Source: Eutreptiella sp. 'Long Island Sound 2002' (lineage: Eukaryota > Euglenozoa > Euglenophyceae > Eutreptiales > Eutreptiaceae). From it: 64,000 nt of DNA. Both the position numbers and the translations under genes were made by a program. How positions within the stretch are numbered: position 1 is the stretch's first letter; the number at the start of each line of letters is the position of its first letter. The notes below the pieces were generated by a model. It had not been told where the DNA came from. It did no database searches and worked only from the letters and a program-made list of their open reading frames with translations. Below, piece by piece: positions 40,361 through 54,200 of the stretch. The stretch covers positions 30,511,380-30,575,379 of the forward strand of contig OZ038398.1 in assembly GCA_964036045.1 (NCBI GenBank), given 5' to 3'.

Positions 40361-43090
40361 ATTCTCCGAAAATTCTCGGAAAATTCTCGGAAAATTCTCG
40401 GAAAATTCTGGGAAAAATCTCGGAAAATTCTCGGAAAATTCTCGGAAAATTCTCAGAAAATTCTCGGAAAATTCTCGGAAAATTCTCGGAAAATTCTCGG
40501 AAAATTCTCGGAAAATTCTCGGAAAATTCTCAGAAAATTCTCGGAAAATTCTCGGAAAATTGACGGAAAATTCTCGGAAAATTCTCGGAAAATTCTCGGA
40601 AAATTCTCGGAAAATTCTCGGAAAATTCTCGGAAAATTCTCGGAAAATTGGCGGAAAATTCTCGGAAAATTCTCGGAAAATTCTCGGAAAATTTTTGGAA
40701 AATTCTCGGAGAATCCTCGGCAAATTCTCGGAAAATTCTCGGAAAATTCTCGGAAAATTCTCGGAAAATTCTTGGAAAAATCTCGGAAAATTCTCGGAAA
40801 ATTCTCGGAAAATTCTCAGAAAATTCTCGGAAAATTCTCGGAAAATTTTCGGAAAATTCTCCGAAAATTCTCGGAAAATTGACGGAAAATTCTCGGAAAA
40901 TTCTCAGAAAATTCTCGGAAAATTCTCGGAAAATTCCCGGAAAATTCGCAGAAAATTCTCGGAAAATTCTCGGAAAATTCTCGGAGAATCCTCGGCCAAT
41001 TCTCGGAAAATTCTCGGAAAATTCTCGGAAAATTCTCGGAAAATTCTGGGAAAAATCTCGGAAAATTCTCGGAAAATTCTCGGAAAATTCTCAGAAAATT
41101 CTCGGAAAATTCTCGGAAAATTCTCGGAAAATTCTCGGAAAATTCTCGGAAAATTCTCGGAAAATTCTCAGAAAATTCTCGGAAAATTCTCGGAAAATTG
41201 ACGGAAAATTCTCGGAAAATTCTCGGAAAATTCTCGGAAAATTCTCAGAAAATTCTCGGAAAATTCTCGGAAAATTCTCGGAAAATTCTCGGAAAATTCT
41301 CGGAAAATTCTCGGAAAATTCTCGGAAAATTGACGGAAAATTCTCGGAAAATTCTCGGAAAATTCTCGGAAAATTCTCGGAAAATTCTCGGAGAATCCTC
41401 GGCAAATTCTCGGAAAATTCTCGGAAAATTCTCGGAAAATTCTCGGAAAATTCTGGGAAAAATCTCGGAAAATTCTCGGAAAATTCTCCGAAAATTCTCA
41501 GAAAATTCTCGGAAAATTCTCGGAAAATTTTCGGAAAATTCTCGGAAAATTCTCGGAAAATTGACGGAAAATTCTCGGAAAATTCTCAGAAAATTCTCGG
41601 AAAATTCTCGGAAAATTCTCGGAAAATTCTCAGAAAATTCACGGAAAATTCTCGGAAAATTCTCGGAGAATCTTCGGCAAATTCTCGGAAAATTCTCGGA
41701 AAATTCTCGGAAAATTCTCGGAAAATTCTGGAAAAAATCTCGGAAAATTCTCGGAAAATTCTCGGAAAATTCTCAGAAAATTCTCGGAAAATTCTCGGAA
41801 AATTCTCGGAAAATTCTCGGAAAATTCTCGGAAAATTCTCGGAAAATTCTCAGAAAATTCTCGGAAAATTCTCGGAAAATTGACGGAAAATTCTCGGAAA
41901 ATTCTCGGAAAATTCTCGGAAAATTCTCGGAAAATTCTCGTCAAATTCCCGGAAAATTCTCGGAAAATTCTCGGAAAATTCTCGGAAAATTCTCGGAAAA
42001 TTCTCGGAAAATTCTCGGAAAATTCTCGGAAAATTCTCGGAAAATTCTCGGAAAATTCTCGGAAAATTCTCAGAAAATTCTCGGAAAATTCTCGGAAAAT
42101 TCTCGGAAAATTCTCGGAAAATTGACGGAAAATTCTCGGAAAATTCTGGGAAAATTCTCCGAAAATTCTCGGAAAATTCTCGGAAAATTCTCGGAAAATT
42201 CTGGGAAAAATCTCGGAAAATTCTCGGAAAATTCTCGGAAAATTCTCAGAAAATTCTCGGAAAATTCTCGGAAAATTCTCGGAAAATTCTCGGAAAATTC
42301 TCGGAAAATTCTCGGAAAATTCTCAGAAAATTCTCGGAAAATTCTCGGAAAATTGACGGAAAATTCTCGGAAAATTCTCGGAAAATTCTCGGAAAATTCT
42401 CGGAAAATTCTCGGAAAATTCTCGGAAAATTCTCGGAAAATTGGCGGAAAATTCTCGGAAAATTCTCGGAAAATTCTCGGAAAATTTTTGGAAAATTCTC
42501 GGAGAATCCTCGGCAAATTCTCGGAAAATTCTCGGAAAATTCTCGGAAAATTCTCGGAAAATTCTTGGAAAAATCTCGGAAAATTCTCGGAAAATTCTCG
42601 GAAAATTCTCAGAAAATTCTCGGAAAATTCTCGGAAAATTTTCGGAAAATTCTCCGAAAATTCTCGGAAAATTGACGGAAAATTCTCGGAAAATTCTCAG
42701 AAAATTCTCGGAAAATTCTCGGAAAATTCCCGGAAAATTCGCAGAAAATTCTCGGAAAATTCTCGGAAAATTCTCGGAGAATCCTCGGCCAATTCTCGGA
42801 AAATTCTCGGAAAATTCTCGGAAAATTCTCGGAAAATTCTGGGAAAAATCTCGGAAAATTCTCGGAAAATTCTCGGAAAATTCTCAGAAAATTCTCGGAA
42901 AATTCTCGGAAAATTCTCGGAAAATTCTCGGAAAATTCTCGGAAAATTCTCGGAAAATTCTCAGAAAATTCTCGGAAAATTCTCGGAAAATTGACGGAAA
43001 ATTCTCGGAAAATTCTCGGAAAATTCTCGGAAAATTCTCAGAAAATTCTCGGAAAATTCTCGGAAAATTCTCGGAAAATTCTCGGAAAAT
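39537..43090 (+). repeat. 1,793-bp tandem duplication (163 units), nearly identical
   Basis: Copy 1 is about 39,537-41,329 and copy 2 about 41,330-43,090. Boxes 39597/41390, 39872/41665, 40708/42501 and 40983/42776, TCGTCAAATTCCC 40,147/41,940 and the rare TTGGCGG unit 40,648/42,441 all differ by exactly 1,793. Long stretches give identical translations in the same frames (40,277-40,723 versus 42,070-42,516), so the duplication looks recent. It overlaps the second 2,113-bp copy. Confidence 0.9.
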
Positions 43091-43129
43091 TGACGGAAAA
43101 TTCTCGGAAAATTCTGGGAAAATTCTCAG

Positions 43130-43420
43130 AAAATTCTCGGTAAATTCTCAGAAAATTCTCGGAGCATCCTCGGCAAATTCTCGGAAAATTCTCGGAAAAT
43201 TCTCGGAAAATTCTCGGAAAATTCTGGGAAAAATCTCGGAAAATTCTCGGAAAATTCTCGGAAAATTCTCGGAAAATTCTGGGAAAAATCTCGGAAAATT
43301 CTCGGAAAATTCTCGGAAAATTCTCGGAAAATTGACGGAAAATTCTCGGAAAATTCTGGGAAAATTCTCAGAAAATTCTTGGTAAATTCTCAGAAAATTC
43401 TCGGAGAATCCTCGGCAAAT
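43130..43420 (+). repeat. Private GGTAAATTCTCAG pair, 242 bp apart
   Basis: The rare unit GGTAAATTCTCAG, followed by a box, occurs near 43,139 (box GGAGCATCC at 43161) and 43,381 (box 43403), and once more near 44,349 (box 44371). The first two are 22 units apart. I see this form nowhere else, so it marks a small private expansion at the C/D junction. Confidence 0.82.
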
Positions 43421-45229
43421 TCTCGGAAAATTCTCGGAAAATTCTCGGAAAATTCTCAGAAAATTCTCGGAAAATTCTCGGAAAATTCTCGGAAAATTCT
43501 CGGAAAATTCTCGGAAAATTCTCGGAAAATTCTCGGAAAATTGACGGAAAATTCTCGGAAAATTCTCGGAAAATTCTCGGAAAATTCTCGGAAAATTCTC
43601 GGAGAATCCTCGGCAAATTCTCGGAAAATTCTTGGAAAATTCTCGGAAAATTCTCGGAAAATTCTGGGAAAAATCTCGGAAAATTCTCGGAAAATTCTCG
43701 GAAAATTCTCAGAAAATTCTCGGAAAATTCTCGGAAAATTTTCGGAAAATTCTCGGAAAATTGACGGAAAATTGACGGAAAATTCTCGGAAAATTCTCAG
43801 AAAATTCTCGGAAAATTCTCGGAAAATTCTCGGAAAATTCTCAGAAAATTCTCGGAAAATTCTCGGAAAATTCTCGGAGAATCCTCGGCAAATTCTCGGA
43901 AAATTCTCGGAAAATTCTCGGAAAATTCTCGGAAAATTCTGGGAAAAATCTCGGAAAATTCTCGGAAAATTCTCGGAAAATTCTCAGAAAATTCTCGGAA
44001 AATTCTCGGAAAATTCTCGGAAAATTCTCGGAAAATTCTCGGAAAATTCTCGGAAAATTCTCAGAAAATTCTCGGAAAATTCTCGGAAAATTGACGGAAA
44101 ATTCTCGGAAAATTCTCGGAAAATTCTCGGAAAATTCTCGGAAAATTCTCGGAAAATTCTCGGAAAATTCTCGGAAAATTCTCGGAAAATTCTCGGAAAA
44201 TTCTCTGAAAATTCTCGGAAAATTCTCGGAAAATTCTCGGAAAATTCTCAGAAAATTCTCGGAAAATTCTCGGAAAATTCTCGGAAAATTCTCGGAAAAT
44301 TGACGGAAAATTCTCGGAAAATTCTCGGAAAATTCTCAGAAAATTCTCGGTAAATTCTCAGAAAATTCTCGGAGAATCCTCGGCAAATTCTCGGAAAATT
44401 CTCGGAAAATTCTCGGAAAATTCTCGGAAAATTCTGGGAAAAATCTCGGAAAATTCTCGGAAAATTCTCGGAAAATTCTCAGAAAATCCTCGGAACATTC
44501 TCGGAAAATTTTCGGAAAATTCTCGGAAAATTCTCGGAAAATTGACGGAAAATTCTCGGAAAATTCTCAGAAAATTCTCGGAAAATTCTCAGAAAATTCT
44601 CGGAAAATTCTCGGAAAATTCTCGGAAAATTCTCGGAAAATTCTCGGAAAATTCTCGGAAAATTCTCGGAAAATTCTCGGAGAATCCTCGGCAAATTCTC
44701 GGAAAATTCTCGGAAAATTCTCGGAAAATTCTCGGAAAATTCTGGGAAAATTCTCGGAAAATTCACGGAAAATTCTCGGAAAATTCACAGAAAATTCTCG
44801 GAAAATTCTCGGAAAATTCTCGGAAAATTCTCGGAAAATTCTCGGAAAATTGACGGAAAATTCTCGGAAAATTCTCAGAAAATTCTCGAAAAATTCTCGG
44901 AAAATTCTCAGAAAAATTCTCAGAAAATTCTCGGAAAATTCTCGGAAAATTCTCGGAGAATCCTCGGCAAATTCTCGAAAAATTCTCGGAAAATTCTCGG
45001 AAAATTCTCGGAAAATTCTGGGAAAAATCTCGGAAAATTCTCGGGAAATTCTCGGAAAATTCTCAGAAAATTCTCGGAAAATTCTCGGAAAATTCACGGA
45101 AAATTCTCGGAAAATTCTCGGAAAATTCTCGGAAAATTCTCGGAAAATTCTCAGAAAATTCTCGGAAAATTCTCGGAAAATTCTCGGAAAATTCTCGGAA
45201 AATTCTCGGAAAATTCTCGGAAAATTCTC

Positions 45230-48200
45230 AGAAAATTCTCGGAAAATCCTGGGAAAATTCTCGGAAAATTCTCGGAAAATTCTCGGAAAATTGACGGAAA
45301 ATTCTCGGAAAATTCTCGGAAAATTCTGGGAAAAATCTCGGAAAATTCTCGGAAAATTCGCGGAAAATTCTCAGAAAATTCTCGGAAAATTCTCGGAAAA
45401 TTCTCGGCAAATTCTCGGAAAATTCTCGGAAAATTCTCGGAAAATTCTCGGAAAATTCTGGGAAAAATCTCGGAAAATTCTCGGAAAATTCTTGGAAAAT
45501 TCTCAGAAAATTCTCGGAAAATTCTCGGAAAATTCTCAGAAAATTCTCGGAAAATTCCCGGAAAATTCTCGGAAAATTCTCGGAAAATTCTCGGAAAATT
45601 CTCCGAAAATTCTCCGAAAATTCTCGGAAAATTCTCGGAAAATTCTCGGAAAATTCTCGGAAAATTCTCAGAAAATTCTCGGAAAATTCTCGGAAAATTC
45701 TCGGAAAATTCTCGGAAAATTGACGGAAAATTCTCGGAAAATTCTCGGAAAATTCTCAGAAAATTGTCGGAAAATTCTCGGAAAATTCTCGGAAAATTCT
45801 CGGAAAATTCTCGGAAAATTCTCGGAAAATTGACGGAAAATTCTCGGAAAATTCTCAGAAAATTCTCGGAAAATTCTCAGAAAATTCTCGGAAAATTCTC
45901 GGAAAATTCTCGGAAAATTCTCGGAAAATTCTCGGAAAATTCTCGGAAAATTCTCGGAAAATTGACGGAAAATTCTCGGAAAATTCTCCGAAAATTCTCG
46001 GAAAATTCTCTGAAAATTCTCGGAGAATCCTCGGCAAATTCTCGGAAAATTCTCGGAAAATTCTCGGAAAATTCTCGGAAAATTCTGGGAAAAATCTCGG
46101 AAAATTCTCGGAAAATTCTCGGAAAATTCTCAGAAAATTCTCGGAAAATTGTCGGAAAATTTTCGGAAAATTCTCGGAAAATTCTCGGAAAATTGACGGA
46201 AAATTCTCGGAAAATTCTCAGAAAATTCTCGGAAAATTCTCGGAAAATTCTCGGAAAATTCTCAGAAAATTCTCGGAAAATTCTCGGAAAATTCTCGGAG
46301 AATCCTCGGCAAATTCTCGGAAAATTCTCGGAAAATTCTCGGCAAATTCTCGGAAAATTCTGGGAAAAATCTCGGAAAATTCTCGGAAAATTCTCGGAAA
46401 ATTCTCAGAAAATTCTCGGAAAATTCTCGGAAAATTCTCGGAAAATTCTCGGAAAATTCTCGGAAAATTCTCGGAAAATTCTCGGAAAATTCTCAGAAAA
46501 TTCTCCGAAAATTCTCGGAAAATTGACGGAAAATTCTCGGAAAATTCTCGGAAAATTCTCGGAAAATTCTCGGAAAATTCTCGTCAAATTCCCGGAAAAT
46601 TCTCGGAAAATTCTCGGAAAATTCTCGGAAAATTCTCGGAAAATTCTCGGAAAATTCTCGGAAAATTCTCGGAAAATTCTCGGAAAATTCTCGGAAAATT
46701 CTCGGAAAATTCTCAGAAAATTCTCGGAAAATTCTCGGAAAATTCTCGGAAAATTCTCGGAAAATTGACGGAAAATTCTCGGAAAATTCTGGGAAAATTC
46801 TCAGAAAATTCTCGGAAAATTCTCAGAAAATTCTCGGAGAATCCTCGGCAAATTCTCGGAAAATTCTCGGAAAATTCTCGGAAAATTCTCGGAAAATTCT
46901 GGGAAAAATCTCGGAAAATTCTCGGAAAATTCTCGGAAAATTCTCAGAAAATTCTCGGAAAATTCTCGGAAAATTCTCGGAAAATTCTCGGAAAATTCTC
47001 GGAAAATTCTCGGAAAATTCTCGGAAAATTCTCAGAAAATTCTCGGAAAATTCTCGGAAAATTGACGGAAAATTCTCGGAAAATTCTCGGAAAATTCTCG
47101 GAAAATTCTCGGAAAATTCTCGGAAAATTCTCGGAAAATTCTCGGAAAATTGACGGGAAATTCTCGGAAAATTCTCGGAAAATTCTCGGAAAATTTTTCG
47201 AAAATTCTCGGAGAATCCTCGGCAAATTCTCGGAAAATTCTCGGAAAATTCTCGGAAAATTCTCGGAAAATTCTTGGAAAAATCTCGGAAAAATCTCGGA
47301 AAATTCTCGGAAAATTCTCAGAAAATTCTCGGAAAATTCTCGGAAAATTTTCGGAAAATTCTCCGAAAATTCTCGGAAAATTGACGGAAAATTCTCGGAA
47401 AATTCTCAGAAAATTCTCGGAAAATTCTCGGAAAATTCTCGGAAAATTCGCCGAAAATTCTCGGAAAATTCTCGGAAAATTCTCGGAGAATCCTCGGCCA
47501 ATTCTCGGAAAATTCTCGGAAAATTCTCGGAAAATTCTCGGAAAATTCTGGGAAAAATCTCGGAAAATTCTCGGAAAATTCTCCGAAAATTCTCGGAAAA
47601 TTCTCGGAAAATTCTCGGAAAATTCTCGGAAAATTCTCGGAGAATTCTCGGAAAATTCTCGGAAAATTCTCGGAAAATTCTCAGAAAATTCTCGGAAAAT
47701 TCTCGGAAAATTCTCGGAAAACTCTCGGAAAATTGACGGAAAATTCTCGGAAAATTCTGGGAAAATTCTCAGAAAATTCTCGGAAAATTCTCAGAAAATT
47801 CTCGGAGAATCCTCGGCAAATTCTCGGAAAATTCTCGGAAAATTCTCGGAAAATTCTCCGAAAATTCTGGGAAAAATCTCGGAAAATTCTCGGAAAGTTC
47901 TCGGAAAATTCTCAGAAAATTCTCGGAAAATTCTCGGAAAATTCTCGGAAAATTCTCGGAAAATTCTCGGAAAATTCTCGGAAAATTCTCGGAAAATTCT
48001 CAGAAAATTCTCGGAAAATTCTCGGAAAATTGACGGAAAATTCTCGGAAAATTCTCGGAAAATTCTCGGAAAATTCTCGAAAAATTCTCGGAAAATTGAC
48101 GGAAAATTCTCGGAAAATTCTCGGAAAATTCTCGGAAAATTTTTGGAAAATTCTCGGAGAATCCTCGGCAAATTCTCGGAAAATTCTCGGAAAATTCTCG

Positions 48201-51200
48201 GAAAATTCTCGGAAAATTCTTGGAAAAATCTCGGAAAATTCTCGGAAAATTCTCGGAAAATTCTCAGAAAATTCTCGGAAAATTCTCGGAAAATCTTCGG
48301 AAAATTCTCCGAAAATTCTCGGAAAATTGACGGAAAATTCTCGGAAAATTCTCAGAAAATTCTCGGAAAATTCTCGGAAAATTCTCGGAAAATTCTCAGA
48401 AAATTCTCGGAAAATTCTCGGAAAATTCTCGGAGAATCCTCGGCCAATTCTCGGAAAATTCTCGGAAAATTCTCGGAAAATTCTCGGAAAATTCTGGGAA
48501 AAATCTCGGAAAATTCTCGGAAAATTCTCGGAAAATTCTCAGAAAATTCTCGGAAAATTCTCGGAAAATTCTCGGAAAATTCTCGGAAAATTCTCGGAAA
48601 ATTCTCGGAAAATTCTCGGAAAATTCTCAGAAAATTCTCGGAAAATTCTCGGAAAATTGACGGAAAATTCTCGGAAAATTCTCGGAAAATTCTCGGAAAA
48701 TTCCCGGAAAATTGTCGGAAAATTCTCGGAAAATTCTCGGAAAATTCTCGGAAAATTCTCGGAAAATTCTCGGAAAATTCTCGGAAAATTCTCGGAAAAT
48801 TCTCAGAAAATTCTCGGAAAATTCTCAGAAAATTCTCGGAGAATCCTCGGCAAATTCTCGGAAAATTCTCCGAAAATTCTCTGAAAATTCTCGGAAAATT
48901 CTGGGAAAAATCTCGGAAAATTCTCGGAAAATTCTCGGAAAATTCTCAGAAAATTCTCGGAAAATTCTCGGAAATCTTTCGGAAAATTCTCGGAAAATTC
49001 TCGGAAAATTGACGGAAAATTCTCGGAAAATTCTCAGAAAATTCTCGGAAAATTCTCAGAAAATTCTCGGAAAATTCTCGGAAAATTCTCGGAAAATTCT
49101 CGGAAAATTCTTGGAAAATTCTCCGAAAATTCTCGGAAAATTCTCGGAGAATCCTCGGCAAATTCTCGGAAAATTCTCGGAAAATTGTCGGAAAATTCTC
49201 GGAAAATTCTGGGAAAAATCTCGGAAAATTCTCGGAAAATTCTCGGAAAATTCTCAGAAAATTGTCGGAAAATTCTCGGAAAATTCTCGGAAAATTCTCG
49301 GAAAATTGACGGAAAATTCTCGGAAAATTCTCAGAAAATTCTCGGAAAATTCTCAGAAAATTCTCGGAAAATTCTCGGAAAATTCTCGGACAATTCTCGG
49401 AAAATTCTCGGAAAATTCTCGGAAAATTCTCGGAAAATTCTCGGAAAATTGACGGAAAATTCTCGGAAAATTCTCGGAAAATTCTCGGAAAATTCTCGGA
49501 AAATTCTCGGAGAATCCTCGGCAAATTCTCGGAAAATTCTTGGAAAATTCTCGGAAAATTCTCGGAAAATTCTGGGAAAAATCTCGGAAAATTCTCGGAA
49601 AATTCTCGGAAAATTCTCAGAAAATTCTCGGAAAATTCTCGGAAAATTTTCGGAAAATTCTCGGAAAATTCTCGGAAAATTCTCGGAAAATTCTCGGAAA
49701 ATTCTCGGAAAATTCTCGGAAAATTCTCAGAAAATTCTCGGAAAATTCTCGGAAAATTCTCGGAGAATCCTCGGCAAATTCTCGGAAAATTGACGGAAAA
49801 TTCTCGGAAAATTCTCAGAAAATTCTCGGAAAATTCTCAGAAAATTCTCGGAAAATTCTCGGAAAATTCTCGGAAAATTCTCGGAAAATTCTCGGAAAAT
49901 TCTCGGAAAATTCTCGGAAAATTCTCGGAAAATTGACGGAAAATTCTCGGAAAATTCTCGGAAAATTCTCGGAAAATTCTCGGAGAATCCTCGGCAAATT
50001 CTCGGAAAATTCTCGGAAAATTCTCGGAAAATTCTCGGAAAATTCTGGGAAAAATCTCGGAAAATTCTCGGAAAATTCTCGGAAAATTCTCAGAAAATTC
50101 TCGGAAAATTCTCGGAAAATTCTCGGAAAATTCTCGGAAAATTCTCGGAAAATTGAAGGAAAATTCTCGGATAATTCTCGGAAAATTCTCAGAAAATTCT
50201 CGGAAAATTCTCAGAAAATTCTCGGAAAATTCTCGGAAAATTCTCGGAAAATTCTCGGAAAATTCTCGGAAAATTCTCGGAAAATTCTCGGAAAATTCTC
50301 GGAAAATTGACGGAAAATTCTCGGAAAATTCTCGGAAAATTCTCGGAAAATTCTCGGAAAATTCTCGGAGAATCCTCGGCAAATTCTCGGAAAATTCTTG
50401 GAAAATTCTCGGAAAATTCTCGGAAAATTCTGGGAAAAATCTCGGAAAATTCTCGGAAAATTCTCGGAAAATTCTCAGAAAATTCTCGGAAAATTCTCGG
50501 AAAATTTTCGGAAAATTCTCGGAAAATTGACGGAAAATTGACGGAAAATTCTCGGAAAATTCTCAGAAAATTCTCGGAAAATTCTCAGAAAATTCTCGGA
50601 AAATTCTCGGAAAATTCTCGGAAAATTCTCGGAAAATTCTCGGAAAATTCTCGGAAAATTGACGGAAAATTCTCGGAAAATTCTCAGAAAATTCTCGGAA
50701 AATTCTCAGAAAATTCTCGGAAAATTCTCGGAAAATTCTCGGAAAATTCTCGGAAAATTCTCGGAAAATTCTCGGAAAATTCTCGGAAAATTGACGGAAA
50801 ATTCTCGGAAAATTCTCGGAAAATTCTCGGAAAATTCTCGGAAAATTCTCGGAGAATCCTCGGCAAATTCTCGGAAAATTCTTGGAAAATTCTCGGAAAA
50901 TTCTCCGAAAATTCTGGGAAAAATCTCGGAAAATTCTCGGAAAATTCTCGGAAAATTCTCAGAAAATTCTCGGAAAATTCTCGGAAAATTTTCGGAAAAT
51001 TCTCGGAAAATTTTCGGAAAATTGACGGAAAATTCTCGGAAAATTCTCAGAAAATTCTCGGAAAATTCTCGGAAAATTCTCAGAAAATTCTCGGAAAATT
51101 CTCGGAAAATTCTCGGAGAATCCTCGGCAAATTCTCGGAAAATTGACGGAAAATTCTCGGAAAATTCTCAGAAAATTCTCGGAAAATTCTCAGAAAATTC

Positions 51201-54200
51201 TCGGAAAATTCTCGGAAAATTCTCGGAAAATTCTCGGAAAATTCTCGGAAAATTCTCGGAAAATTCTCGGAAAATTGACGGAAAATTCTCGGAAAATTCT
51301 CGGAAAATTCTCGGAAAATTCTCGGAAAATTCTCGGAAAATTCTCGGAAAATTCTCAGAAAATTCTCGGAAAATCCTCGGAAAATTCTCGGAAAATTCTC
51401 GGAAAATTCTCGGAAAATTGACGGAAAATTCTCGGAAAATTCTCGGAAAATTCTGGGAAAAATCTCGGAAAATTCTCGGAAAATTCGCGGAAAATTCTCA
51501 GAAAATTCTCGGAAAATTCTCGGAAAATTCTCGGCAAATTCTCGGAAAATTCTCGGAAAATTCTCGGAAAATTCTCGGAAAATTCTGGGAAAAATCTCGG
51601 AAAATTCTCGGAAAATTCTTGGAAAATTCTCAGAAAATTCTCGGAAAATTCTCGGAAAATTCTCAGAAAATTCTCGGAAAATTCCCGGAAAATTCTCGGA
51701 AAATTCTCGGAAAATTCTCGGAAAATTCTCCGAAAATTCTCCGAAAATTCTCGGAAAATTCTCGGAAAATTCTCGGAAAATTGTCGGAAAATTCTCGGAA
51801 AATTCTCGGAAAATTCTCGGAAAATTCTCGGAAAATTCTCGGAAAATTGACGGAAAATTCTCGGAAAATTCTCAGAAAATTCTCGGAAAATTCTCAGAAA
51901 ATTCTCGGAAAATTCTCGGAAAATTCTCGGAAAATTCTCGGAAAATTCTCGGAAAATTCTCGGAAAATTCTCGGAAAATTGACGGAAAATTCTCGGAAAA
52001 TTCTCCGAAAATTCTCGGAAAATTCTCTGAAAATTCTCGGAGAATCCTCGGCAAATTCTCGGAAAATTCTCGGAAAATTCTCGGAAAATTCTCGGAAAAT
52101 TCTGGGAAAAATCTCGGAAAATTCTCGGAAAATTCTCGGAAAATTCTCAGAAAATTCTCGGAAAATTCTCGGAAAATTTTCGGAAAATTCTCGGAAAATT
52201 CTCGGAAAATTGACGGAAAATTCTCGGAAAATTCTCAGAAAATTCTCGGAAAATTCTCGGAAAATTCTCGGAAAATTCTCAGAAAATTCTCGGAAAATTC
52301 TCGGAAAATTCTCGGAGAATCCTCGGCAAATTCTCGGAAAATTCTCGGAAAAATTCTCGGCAAATTCTCGGAAAATTCTGGGAAAAATCTCGGAAAATTC
52401 TCGGAAAATTCTCGGAAAATTCTCAGAAAATTCTCGGAAAATTCTCGGAAAATTCTCGGAAAATTCTCGGAAAATTCTCGGAAAATTCTCGGAAAATTCT
52501 CGGAAAATTCTCAGAAAATTCTCGGAAAATTCTCGGAAAATTGACGGAAAATTCTCGGAAAATTCTCGGAAAATTCTCGGAAAATTCTCGGAAAATTCTC
52601 GTCAAATTCCCGGAAAATTCTCGGAAAATTCTCGGAAAATTCTCGGAAAATTCTCGGAAAATTCTCGGAAAATTCTCAGAAAATTCTCGGAAAATTCTCG
52701 GAAAATTCTCGGAAAATTCTCGGAAAATTCTCAGAAAATTCTCGGAAAATTCTCGGAAAATTCTCGGAAAATTCTCGGAAAATTGACGGAAAATTCTCGG
52801 AAAATTCTGGGAAAATTCTCAGAAAATTCTCGGAAAATTCTCAGAAAATTCTCGGAGAATCCTCGGCAAATTCTCGGAAAATTCTCGGAAAATTCTCGGA
52901 AAATTCTCGGAAAATTCTGGGAAAAATCTCGGAAAATTCTCGGAAAATTCTCGGAAAATTCTCAGAAAATTCTCGGAAAATTCTCGGAAAATTCTCGGAA
53001 AATTCTCGGAAAATTCTCGGAAAATTCTCGGAAAATTCTCGGAAAATTCTCAGAAAATTCTCGGAAAATTCTCGGAAAATTGACGGAAAATTCTCGGAAA
53101 ATTCTCGGAAAATTGTCGGAAAATTCTCGGAAAATTCTCGGAAAATTCTCGGAAAATTCTCGGAAAATTGACGGAAAATTCTCGGAAAATTCTCGGAAAA
53201 TTCTCGGAAAATTTTTCGAAAATTCTCGGAGAATCCTCGGCAAATTCTCGGAAAATTCTCGGAAAATTCTCGGAAAATTCTCGGAAAATTCTTGGAAAAA
53301 TCTCGGAAAATTCTCGGAAAATTCTCGGAAAATTCTCAGAAAATTCTCGGAAAATTCTCGGAAAATTTTCGGAAAATTCTCCGAAAATTCTCGGAAAATT
53401 GACGGAACATTCTCGGAAAATTCTCAGAAAATTCTCGGAAAATTCTCGGAAAATTCTCGGAAAATTCGCCGAAAATTCTCGGAAAATTCTCGGAAAATTC
53501 TCGGAGAATCCTCGGCCAATTCTCGGAAAATTCTCGGAAAATTCTCGGAAAATTCTCGGAAAATTCTGGGAAAAATCTCGGAAAATTCTCGGAAAATTCT
53601 CCGAAAATTCTCAGAAAATTCTCGGAAAATTCTCGGAAAATTCTCGGAAAATTCTCGGAAAATTCTCGGAAAATTCTCGGAAAATTCTCGGAAAATTCTC
53701 AGAAAATTCTCGGAAAATTCTCGGAAAATTGACGGAAAATTCTCGGAAAATTCTCGGAAAATTCTCGGAAAATTCTCAGAAAATTCTCGGAAAATTCTCG
53801 GAAAATTCTCGGAAAATTCTCGGAAAATTCTCGGAAAATTCTCGGAAAATTCTCGGAAAATTCTCGGAGAATTCTCGGAAAATTCTCGGAAAATTCTCGG
53901 AAAATTCTCAGAAAATTCTCGGAAAATTCTCGGAAAATTCTCGGAAAACTCTCGGAAAATTGACGGAAAATTCTCGGAAAATTCTGGGAAAATTCTCAGA
54001 AAATTCTCGGAAAATTCTCAGAAAATTCTCGGAGAATCCTCGGCAAATTCTCGGAAAATTCTCGGAAAATTCTCGGAAAATTCTCCGAAAATTCTGGGAA
54101 AAATCTCGGAAAATTCTCGGAAAGTTCTCGGAAAATTCTCAGAAAATTCTCGGAAAATTCTCGGAAAATTCTCGGAAAATTCTCGGAAAATTCTCGGAAA

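Larger units (their letters stand above)
33423..43100 (+). repeat. Super-repeat copy C (about 9.7 kb)
   Basis: Landmarks: extra-A site (36,371; 38,484), TTCGCGG (36,832; 38,934), TCGTCAAATTCCC (38,034; 40,147; 41,940), TTTTTGG (40,691; 42,484). The GGAAATCTTTCGG part seen in A, B and D is missing. Boxes 36141, 36417, 37484 and 37759 match copy D at offset 8,538 (44679, 44955, 46022, 46297). C therefore looks like the central part of the super-repeat, amplified locally by 2,113-bp and 1,793-bp duplications. The left edge is uncertain. Confidence 0.65.
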
